NCBI RefSeq assembly: GCF_030147005.1
Contig: NZ_JASLAW010000017.1
Location: forward strand, 1 to 33,441
Origin: Pseudomonas sp.
Lineage (GTDB): Bacteria; Pseudomonadota; Gammaproteobacteria; Pseudomonadales; Pseudomonadaceae
Direction: 5' to 3'
DNA length: 33,441 bases
Part shown: piece after piece, positions 15,519 through 21,982 of the stretch
Numbering within the stretch: position 1 is the first letter of the stretch
Layout: each line of letters opens with the position of its first letter
Program-made: the position numbers and the translations under genes
Notes under the pieces: generated by a model
The model's database searches: none
The model's input: the letters and a program-made list of their open reading frames with translations, nothing else
Told to the model about the DNA's origin: nothing

Positions 15519-16928
15519 TCAGCTGTCGCTGCTTTGCGATTTACTGATCGCATTGAGCGTACCGAGGATGCTGTTGCTCTGCTGGCGCAACTGCGCCACC
15601 AGGGTATCCATGGCGGTGTATTTGCGCGTCAGGGCATCCTGCAGGGTGGTCAGGCGCTCATCCAGAGAGGTCTGTTGCTTGGTCAGATCCTTCAGGCTGT
15701 CGGCCAGCGACGTGGTGCGCGTCGCCAGGATCCCCGTGGTGGGCTTGGCATAGGCGTCGGTCGCAGCCGTCAGGCGCGCCAGCAGACCGGTCTTGCCGCT
15801 GAAGATACTGTTGATATCCGCAGGATTGCTCAGTACCGCCTTGTCCCACTGCTTGCTGTCAATGCTTAGTGCACCGGTGTCCTGGTCGGTCGTGACGCCA
15901 AACTGCGCCAGGGACTTCAAGGTGCCGTTCCCGGACAGCGCGTTGAACTCGTTGCGAATCGCCCCCTGCAAGGTGCGCATGGTCGAGTCGCCAGTCAGGG
16001 TCGCCGCGATGGAGTTACCGGCGGCATCCTTGGTTACCTTGGTCTCGGCGTTCATGGCCTTGAGCAAAGCGTTATAGGTGTCGACGAAACCCTTGACCCC
16101 GGACTTCAGGGAGGTGGCGCTGGTGGACACGGAAATGGTCACCGCCGTGCGATCCGGATTTTCTTTATTCGGATCGTTGGCAAGAACGGTCGGCGAGACG
16201 CTGAGCAGCTTGATGCTCACGCCACTCACCGCATCAGTAATGCTGTTGGTCTTGGATTCGGCAGCAATACTATCAATGGTGTACTTGGCATTCTGCGGAG
16301 GAGTCACCACGGTATAGCCGGTATCCACCCCCGAGTTACCCGACATGGTCAAGTCCGAACCGACCCCGGCGTTGGTGGACGTCAGGATCAGGCGCGAACC
16401 GTTGGAGTCCGTCAGGATGTTCGCGCTCAGGCCGGCCGTGCCGAACTGTGAGTTGATCGAGTCACGCACCTGTTGCAGCGTCGCACCCGCCGGCACGCTC
16501 AAGTCGAAGTTCTTGCCCGACTGGCTGATCGTCAGCTTCGTTGCGCTGGTGGTGTTATTCACCACGGTCGACGCGCCACCGGCAAAACTTTTGGTCGACA
16601 GCTTCGAAGGCGTTGCCAACTGATTGACCACCAGCGAGAAGCTGCCGTTGGCGGCGCCCGGGTTGGCCGTCATGGTGGCGACCTTTTCATCCGAAGAGCT
16701 ACCGCTCAGGCCAGTAAAGCTGTTGTCGGTGCTCATGCTGGTCAGCGCACCACGAAAGGCGTCCAGGGCAGCCTGGATCTTGCCGATCGAAGAAAGCTGG
16801 GTGGTCGCCTTCTGCGACTGGAGGTTGATCTGCGCCTGTTTCGGCGCACGCTCGGCATCCACCAGGGATTTCACAATCGCCTGGGTGTCGAAGCCCGACC
16901 CCACGCCAGTAATCGTTGTACCCGCCAT
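15519..16928 (-). CDS. fliD: Flagellar filament cap protein FliD (HAP2)
   Basis: 469 aa from the third of three consecutive ATGs (16934, 16931, 16928). AGGAG at 16936-16940 is 7 bases from the third and only 1 base from the first, so the start MAGTTITGVGSGFDTQ is preferred. FliD N-terminal (GVGSGFDTQAIVKSLVDAE) and C-terminal (TRKYTAMDTLVAQLRQQSNSILGTLNAI) coiled-coil regions are present, with a variable Ser/Thr-rich middle. The cap pentamer at the filament tip folds incoming flagellin, and Pseudomonas FliD is also a mucin adhesin. It ends with its own terminator. Confidence 0.95.
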   Translation of the reverse strand: MAGTTITGVGSGFDTQAIVKSLVDAERAPKQAQINLQSQKATTQLSSIGKIQAALDAFRGALTSMSTDNSFTGLSGSSSDEKVATMTANPGAANGSFSLVVNQLATPSKLSTKSFAGGASTVVNNTTSATKLTISQSGKNFDLSVPAGATLQQVRDSINSQFGTAGLSANILTDSNGSRLILTSTNAGVGSDLTMSGNSGVDTGYTVVTPPQNAKYTIDSIAAESKTNSITDAVSGVSIKLLSVSPTVLANDPNKENPDRTAVTISVSTSATSLKSGVKGFVDTYNALLKAMNAETKVTKDAAGNSIAATLTGDSTMRTLQGAIRNEFNALSGNGTLKSLAQFGVTTDQDTGALSIDSKQWDKAVLSNPADINSIFSGKTGLLARLTAATDAYAKPTTGILATRTTSLADSLKDLTKQQTSLDERLTTLQDALTRKYTAMDTLVAQLRQQSNSILGTLNAISKSQSSDS

Positions 16929-16991
16929 CATCATTCTCCTGTTGCGGTGGCTGCCGTTATCTTGACGAACAACGCTTCAAGACCTGACAGC

Positions 16992-17007
16992 AACAAGTTT
17001 CATGCCA
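16992..17007 (-). promoter_or_regulatory. Weak RpoN-like element upstream of fliD
   Basis: The minus strand reads TGGCAT-GAAAC-TTGTT. The -24 is good, but the -12 has GT instead of GC. It sits at the end of flaG, about 65 bases before fliD. fliD is RpoN-dependent in P. aeruginosa, which makes the weak match worth recording. Confidence 0.35.
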
Positions 17008-17009
17008 GC

Positions 17010-17360
17010 TCAAGCCTTGTCGTCAAACAACACATGACTGGCGCTGGACAAGCTTTGCGCCAGCTTCAACGCGGTTTCCGAGGGGATCTGGCGGATGACT
17101 TCACCGGTATCGGTGGCAATCACCTTGACCACAACCCTGTGGGTGGAATCGTCAATGGAAAAATCCAGATTGCGCTGGGCCGCTTGTACGAATTCTTTAA
17201 TATCGGTGACCGCTTTTTCCAGATCGCCCTTCTGGGACTTATCTGCGGCTGGCGCGGCCGGCTCAACCTTGCTCTTGTCTTTGTCGGCAACCACAGGCGC
17301 CATGGAGGCTTGAACGGCCTGCGGCGGATAAGACAAGTTCAGCTTCACATTCATGTCCAT
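17010..17360 (-). CDS. flaG: Flagellar protein FlaG
   Basis: 116 aa. A disordered N-terminal half (Pro, Ala, Lys, Asp rich) is followed by the conserved FlaG C-terminal domain (LDFSIDDSTHRVVVKVIATDTGEVIRQIPSE). FlaG proteins influence filament length and are usually encoded between fliC and fliD, as here. A TTG start at 17366 is possible, but the ATG at 17360 with AGGAG 7 bases upstream is preferred. The gene follows the fliC terminator with no clear promoter between, so its expression probably depends on read-through from fliC. Confidence 0.93.
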   Translation of the reverse strand: MDMNVKLNLSYPPQAVQASMAPVVADKDKSKVEPAAPAADKSQKGDLEKAVTDIKEFVQAAQRNLDFSIDDSTHRVVVKVIATDTGEVIRQIPSETALKLAQSLSSASHVLFDDKA

Positions 17361-17380
17361 GTCCAATCTCCTCTGACTGG

Positions 17381-17413
17381 AAAAGACGAAAGGGCACGTA
17401 AACGCGCCCTTCC
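17381..17413 (-). terminator. Terminator-like hairpin between fliC and flaG
   Basis: On the minus strand, AAGGGCGCG / CGTGCCCTT (nine pairs including one G-U) with loop TTTA, followed by TCGTCTTTT. It lies 22 bases after the fliC stop. The U-tract is interrupted, so termination is likely partial. That would let some transcripts continue into flaG while protecting fliC mRNA. Confidence 0.7.
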
Positions 17414-17434
17414 GTCAGTCACCAAGCGCTGTGA

Positions 17435-18850
17435 TTACTGAAGCAGCTTCAGTACAGCGGATGGCAGCTGGTTAGCCTGCGACAGGATCGCAGTGGAAGC
17501 CGACTGCAGGGTTTGCTGCTTGGTCAGTTCGGCGGCTTCGGAAGCGAAGTCGACGTCCTGGATGGTGCTACGAGCAGCGGTGGTGTTTTTCTGGATGTTG
17601 GACAGGTTGTCTACAGTGCTGGTCAGACGGTTCTGTACAGCGCCCAGGCCCGAACGGGAGCTGGAGATGGTAGCGATGGCCTGGTCGATCACGGAAACAG
17701 CGTTCTGAGCCTTGGTGGCGTCGGTCACGTCGGTCTGCGATACGGAGGTCTTGGCCGAGGCAGCGGAAGTCGCGGCACCGAATACACCCGTCACACCGGC
17801 ACCTTCCAGGGAGTAGCCCTTGGAAGAGTTCAAGGTGACAGCACCGGTAGCGATAACGCCATCGGCCAGGGCAACACCGGCACCGTAGGCACCGGAACCG
17901 TCTTTGGTAGCAACTTCGATGGTGCCGGCAGCAGTCGAAGCGCTGAAGGCCAGGCTCTCACCGGTGTCGGATTTAACCGACAGAGTGCCTTTGGATTCAT
18001 CGTAGTTAACGCTGATACCCAGTTTGGCCGAGTTCGACTTCAGTTGGTCAGCCAGGTTGGCAGTGCTGCTCACACCAATGAACGTGGTGGCTTGGCCGCC
18101 AACGGTCATGGTGAACGAAGCTGGCGCTGCGGCTGCGCCTGCGGCAACAGTGAACTGAGCTTCAGTGCTGGCGGTAGCGCTCAGGCCACCGACGGCGCCA
18201 TTGAGCTGTGCCGCGATGGTCTTGGCGGAAGCAGCAGCTGCGATGTTGACAGTTTTAGTCTCGCCGTTACCGGTGACAGCAATGTCGCCACCTGCAACAC
18301 CAGCACCTGGAGCGACGCCCAAGCTTTTGATCTGCTGCGAACCGATGTTGTTGGCTGCAACGTTGTCCAGGCTCAGGTTGATGGTTTCGTTAGCGTTGGC
18401 GCCAACCTGGATAGCTTTGGTACCGTACGAACCGTCCAGCAGCTTCTGGCCACCGAAAGTGGTGGTTTGCGAGATACGGGTCAGTTCCGAAGTCAGAGCC
18501 TGGTATTCGTCGTTGTTCGACTTACGGTCGTCGGTGCTCAGGGAGCCGGTAGCCGAAGACAGGGCCAGGGTACGCATTTTTTGCAGAATGTCGGTCGAAG
18601 CCTGCATTGCGCCTTCAGCGGTTTGCGCGATGGAGATACCATCGTTGGCGTTCTTGACTGCTTGACCCAGGCCATTGATCTGGCTGGTCATACGGTTGGA
18701 GATACCCAGGCCAGCTGCGTCGTCTTTAGCGCTGTTGATACGCAGGCCGGAAGACAGGCGCTGCATGGAAGTGGCCAGGGCGCCGCCGGCTTTGTTCAGG
18801 TTGCCCTGAGTAGTGATGGAAGCAATGTTGGTGTTTACTGTTAAAGCCAT
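17435..18850 (-). CDS. fliC: Flagellin FliC
   Basis: 471 aa. The conserved N-terminal D0/D1 (about 1-175: MALTVNTNIASITTQGNL, RLSSGLRINSAKDDAAGLGISNRM) and C-terminal D1/D0 (about 370-471: SSRSGLGAVQNRLTSTVDNL, ending SAVLKLLQ) flank a variable Ala/Gly/Ser/Thr-rich surface domain. The immune-recognised flg22-type segment lies within the QRLSSGLRINSAKDDAAGLG region (about 29-50). The ATG at 18850 has GAGGA 7 bases upstream; an upstream in-frame extension to 19099 runs through the promoter and is rejected. A FliA promoter precedes it. Surface Ser/Thr residues could be glycosylated, see the KAS III gene next door. Confidence 0.98.
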   Translation of the reverse strand: MALTVNTNIASITTQGNLNKAGGALATSMQRLSSGLRINSAKDDAAGLGISNRMTSQINGLGQAVKNANDGISIAQTAEGAMQASTDILQKMRTLALSSATGSLSTDDRKSNNDEYQALTSELTRISQTTTFGGQKLLDGSYGTKAIQVGANANETINLSLDNVAANNIGSQQIKSLGVAPGAGVAGGDIAVTGNGETKTVNIAAAASAKTIAAQLNGAVGGLSATASTEAQFTVAAGAAAAPASFTMTVGGQATTFIGVSSTANLADQLKSNSAKLGISVNYDESKGTLSVKSDTGESLAFSASTAAGTIEVATKDGSGAYGAGVALADGVIATGAVTLNSSKGYSLEGAGVTGVFGAATSAASAKTSVSQTDVTDATKAQNAVSVIDQAIATISSSRSGLGAVQNRLTSTVDNLSNIQKNTTAARSTIQDVDFASEAAELTKQQTLQSASTAILSQANQLPSAVLKLLQ

Positions 18851-18929
18851 GACGAAATCCTCGATGGATGGATACTGCGGCTTCCGGCCCTGGCAACCGC
18901 CGGGTGTGGCCTGAGAACCTACGTAATAG

Positions 18930-18956
18930 TTATCGTCGTGGTAGCCGGTTGCTTGA
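18930..18956 (-). promoter_or_regulatory. FliA (sigma-28) promoter of fliC
   Basis: The minus strand reads TCAAGCAA (18949-18956), 11 bases, GACGATAA (18930-18937), close to the Pseudomonas flagellin pattern TCAAG...GCCGATA. The leader is about 70 bases. Immediately upstream (18960-18980) are two A-tracts (7 and 8 A on the minus strand) resembling an UP element. Confidence 0.82.
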
Positions 18957-19059
18957 GGGTTTTTTTGATTTTTTTTACTAGCCCTGTGCCAGCCCTTGCA
19001 ATTCAAGGGGTTAGGACGCTGTATAAGCGTGGCTTTTCGGGATACCTCAACGGTCTTGT

Positions 19060-19100
19060 GACTGCGGAGCAGCCCAGCGGGAGCAAGCTCCCTCGCCACA
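19060..19100. repeat. Truncated REP (family A half)
   Basis: Contains one outer arm of the window-edge REPIN (AGCGGGAGCAAGCTCCCTCG and following CCACA), preceded by a degraded inner hairpin (GACTGCGGAGCAG). The other arm is missing. It lies between the fliC promoter and the terminator of the KAS III gene. Confidence 0.75.
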
Positions 19101-19102
19101 AT

Positions 19103-19140
19103 AAAAACGCCGATGATCTTTCGATCATCGGCGTTTTTTT
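19103..19140 (-). terminator. Strong bidirectional terminator after the KAS III gene
   Basis: Perfect stem AACGCCGATGATC / GATCATCGGCGTT with loop of four, flanked by A5 and T7. It begins 18 bases beyond the stop codon of the ketoacyl synthase gene. It isolates that gene from the downstream fliC promoter region. Confidence 0.92.
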
Positions 19141-19157
19141 ACGCGCCCCTCAAAGGG

Positions 19158-20087
19158 TCATGGGCGATACAGAATCGCCGAGCCCCAGGACAGGCCCACA
19201 CCAAAACCGCTGATTGCCACGCGCTTCCAGGTGGCGTCCATCACGTGCTTTTCCAGCAGCAACGGAATGCTCGACGACACGGTATTGCCGGTCTCGACCA
19301 TGTCCTTGATGAACTTGTCCACCGGCGCATCTTCAAAACGACGCGCCACAGCGTCAACGATGGCCGCACTGCCCTGGTGAATGCAGAACGCATCGATGTC
19401 ATCGGCCTTGAGGTCCGACTCATCGAGCAACTCGTGCAAATGCGCCGGGACTTTGAGCAAGGCGAAGTTGAACACCTGGCGACCGTTCATGAAGAACACC
19501 CCGTCGCTGACCTTCAGGTGCGGTGCGCCGGAGCCGTCGGTGCCGAACTTGGATTTACCCAGCAACCATGGCGCGTCTTCGCCCATCCAGGTGGCGGTGG
19601 CGGCATCGCCGAACAGCATGGTGGTGTTGCGATCTTCCGGATCGACGATTTTCGAATACGGGTCGGCGGTGATCAGCAGGCCGTTTTTCAGGCCGGTGGC
19701 TTCCATGAAGCCCTTCATCGCGTAGATGCCATACACATAGCCGGAACAACCCAGGGAAATATCGAACGCGGCCACGTGGGTCGGCAGGCCCAGTTTGTCC
19801 TGGACGATGGCGGCGGTGTGGGGCAGCCCTTCTTCGTCGCCGTTCTGGGTGACGACGATCACCGCGTCGATGGACTCGCGCTTCAAGTCCGGGTTGTTGG
19901 CAAACAGAGCGTTGACCGCTTCGACACACAGGTCTGAGGTTTCCTGCGCGGCTTCCTTGCGCGGCAGGAACGCCGACCCGATCTTGCCGATGATGAATTC
20001 TTCATCCTTGGCGAATTTGGCACCCTGGGCGTAGTTATCGATACCGTCCGCCGGCACGTAACTGGCGATGCTTTTTATGCCAATCAT
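19158..20087 (-). CDS. Ketoacyl-ACP synthase III-like protein (FabH family) in the flagellin-modification position
   Basis: 309 aa thiolase-fold condensing enzyme. The catalytic triad Cys-His-Asn is intact: C114 (LGCSGYVYG), H237 (IHQGSAAI) and N268 (ETGNTVSSS). KAS III enzymes condense acyl-CoA with malonyl-ACP. Housekeeping fabH is normally in a fatty acid operon, whereas this gene stands alone between flgL and fliC. In Pseudomonas syringae a KAS III-like gene (orf3) sits with glycosyltransferase genes fgt1 and fgt2 at this place and affects flagellin glycosylation; the sugar there carries a hydroxybutyryl group. By inference it may supply a short acyl-ACP for modifying the flagellin sugar. 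No glycosyltransferase is adjacent here. ATG at 20087 with GGGAAG upstream; it has its own terminator. Confidence 0.85.
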   Translation of the reverse strand: MIGIKSIASYVPADGIDNYAQGAKFAKDEEFIIGKIGSAFLPRKEAAQETSDLCVEAVNALFANNPDLKRESIDAVIVVTQNGDEEGLPHTAAIVQDKLGLPTHVAAFDISLGCSGYVYGIYAMKGFMEATGLKNGLLITADPYSKIVDPEDRNTTMLFGDAATATWMGEDAPWLLGKSKFGTDGSGAPHLKVSDGVFFMNGRQVFNFALLKVPAHLHELLDESDLKADDIDAFCIHQGSAAIVDAVARRFEDAPVDKFIKDMVETGNTVSSSIPLLLEKHVMDATWKRVAISGFGVGLSWGSAILYRP

Positions 20088-20240
20088 TGTGGCTTCCCAA
20101 TACTAAATAGCTGGAGAACACCCCAGGGCCTGTGCCCGGAGTGCTGACAATAAAAGGGGGATAACCCCATAAAAATTCGCTGAAAGCCGTCCCGCAAGGA
20201 CCCTGTGACGACTTATCCTTTTCACACGATACAGTGAAGA

Positions 20241-20284
20241 TGCGCTTTATGACTCACAGGTCACTCAATTTTGTGCGCTTTATG
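20241..20284. promoter_or_regulatory. Direct repeat pair upstream of the KAS III gene
   Basis: The 11-mer CATAAAGCGCA (minus strand) occurs at 20241-20251 and 20274-20284, 33 bases apart (about three helical turns). A further short repeat GAGTGACCTGTGAGT lies between them. They lie 154-197 bases before the start codon, in the 279-base gap between flgL and the KAS III gene. This suggests an operator pair for an unidentified regulator. Confidence 0.4.
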
Positions 20285-20310
20285 CAAAACCCCGCAACAT
20301 TTCTGCCGCC

Positions 20311-20349
20311 AGAAACGACAACGGCCTCCCCTGTCGCCAGAGGAGGCCG
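20311..20349 (-). terminator. Probable terminator of flgL (flgFGHIJKL operon)
   Basis: Stem CGGCCTCC / GGAGGCCG around a 12-base loop, 18 bases past the flgL stop on the minus strand, followed by TTGTCGTTTC. The stem is strong but the U-tail is interrupted. Confidence 0.6.
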
Positions 20350-20366
20350 CTTGCCGAACGCGCCCA

Positions 20367-21968
20367 TTACATGCGGCTGAACAGGCTCAATTGGGAAATC
20401 TTCACAAACGCCAACTGGGAGGCCTGCAACATGGTCTGCTGCAGCGTCAGATTGATCGCTGCCTCACCCATATCGACGTTGGCCAAGTCGCTCATGGTGC
20501 TGGTATTGGCGATACCTACGCTGGTGTTTTCGCTGGTCTGAATATCCAGGGCATTGCCCCGCGCACCGATGGAACCGCGTACGTTGGTGATCTGGGAACT
20601 GGAGTTGGCGAGGTTGCCAATGGACGCGTCCAGCACGTCCTTGAGCTTGATGGTCGCCGCAGGATTGCCATCAGCCGGCAGTTCCAGCGCTTTGCGCAGT
20701 TGCCCAAGGGTATCCAGCGCATTCTGGGTTTTCTGGGTATTGGCCCCCACGGAAAACTGGTCGCCCGGCTGCGGCGGCCCGGCACTGACATCAAAGGTCA
20801 CGCCAGCGGCCGTTACCGTGGTACCGCCGCCGGTATCGCCCGTGGCAATGGACTTGCTGTCGCTCGAGTAGGGCTGTGCATACACCTCATAGGCGGTTGC
20901 GCTGGTGAACTTGATCAGTGCGCCGCTGTTGGTCGGAAACGTGCTGGTGTAGGCCGCCTGGCTGGATACGCGGGCCCCGGTCAGTTGCGCGGTGGAAACA
21001 TTGCCGGGCGTACGCGAGACGCTGAAGGTATCCGGCTTGGCCTCCAGGCTGAAGGAGCGGTCCTTGACCAGCGCATCGGAGTTGGCGCCTGGCGCCACGT
21101 CCCCCAGGTTAAGGGTTATGTCGAACTTCACCCCACGCAAGGCCACGCTGGAGCTGCCTTCCTTGGTTGAGTCGAAGGTACCGTTGCCGGCAATCTCCGA
21201 GGTCACATCGTTACCGTTCTTGTCGGCGACTTTGTATTGCGTGCTGCTGGTAAAGGTCAGTTTGTACGGCTGGCCGTCGGCGAACTTGCCGGCGTAGTCG
21301 CTGCTCGACGTCACCAACCCGGCCGACAGCGCCACTTTGTTGTCGTTGACCGTCGGCGGCACGGTCTGCGGCACGGGGGCCAGCCACGTGGCCTGGGTAC
21401 GGCTGGAGTTGGCCGCGCCTTCCAGGATGGTCTTGCCGGTATCACCTGCATTGACCCTCAGGGTATTGGAGACCTGCAGGCTCAGCGGCGTTTCATCGCC
21501 CTGATAGCTGTAAGTGCCATCGTTGTTGCGGCTGTACGGCGGGGTCTGGGTCTTGGAGCCGGAAAACAGGTAGTTACCGGACGAGTCCTTGCTGTTGAGC
21601 AAGCCCAGGACCTGATCTTCAATCGCGCCGACTTCACTGGCAATCGAACGTCGATCGGCGTCGCTCACCGAGCCGCCGGCACGCAGGGCCAGTTGCGTGG
21701 CGCGCTGCAATGCATCGTCGATCGAGCCCAACACGCTTTCTTCGTTGGTCAGCGAGTTCTTCAGGTTGGTGATGTTGCCATTGAACTGGCCCAGCATGTC
21801 TTTCTGCTGTTGCAGCAGCAACAACCGCGCCGCCGCCACCGGATCATCCGCCGCGGTTTGCACGCGCACGCCGGAACTGGCTTGTTCCTGGGCCTTGACC
21901 ACGCCGGAATAGTTATCCGAATACTTGGCCGAGCTGGTTTCGAAATATTGAGCAGTGGAAATACGCAT
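20367..21968 (-). CDS. flgL: Flagellar hook-filament junction protein FlgL (HAP3)
   Basis: 533 aa. The flagellin-like N-terminal helix (MRISTAQYFETSSAKYSDNYSG, then SGVRVQTAADDPVAAARL) and C-terminal D0/D1 (GEAAINLTLQQTMLQASQLAFVKISQLSLFSRM) bracket a long beta-rich insertion (about 150-400) of Thr, Ser and Gly rich sequence. FlgL sits between FlgK and the filament. It is longer than the roughly 440 aa I recall for P. aeruginosa FlgL, the excess being in the middle domain. It starts 15 bases after flgK with an AAGGGAG site. Confidence 0.95.
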   Translation of the reverse strand: MRISTAQYFETSSAKYSDNYSGVVKAQEQASSGVRVQTAADDPVAAARLLLLQQQKDMLGQFNGNITNLKNSLTNEESVLGSIDDALQRATQLALRAGGSVSDADRRSIASEVGAIEDQVLGLLNSKDSSGNYLFSGSKTQTPPYSRNNDGTYSYQGDETPLSLQVSNTLRVNAGDTGKTILEGAANSSRTQATWLAPVPQTVPPTVNDNKVALSAGLVTSSSDYAGKFADGQPYKLTFTSSTQYKVADKNGNDVTSEIAGNGTFDSTKEGSSSVALRGVKFDITLNLGDVAPGANSDALVKDRSFSLEAKPDTFSVSRTPGNVSTAQLTGARVSSQAAYTSTFPTNSGALIKFTSATAYEVYAQPYSSDSKSIATGDTGGGTTVTAAGVTFDVSAGPPQPGDQFSVGANTQKTQNALDTLGQLRKALELPADGNPAATIKLKDVLDASIGNLANSSSQITNVRGSIGARGNALDIQTSENTSVGIANTSTMSDLANVDMGEAAINLTLQQTMLQASQLAFVKISQLSLFSRM

Positions 21969-21982
21969 CGTCCCAGACTCCC

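Noticed and set aside
18851..19099. 83-codon upstream extension of fliC
   Set aside because: It crosses the FliA promoter and leader; flagellins begin with MALTVNTN, which has a good ribosome site at 18850.
19158..20087. Housekeeping fabH
   Set aside because: No fatty acid genes nearby; isolated between fliC and flgL with the position known for flagellin-modification genes. Not completely excluded.
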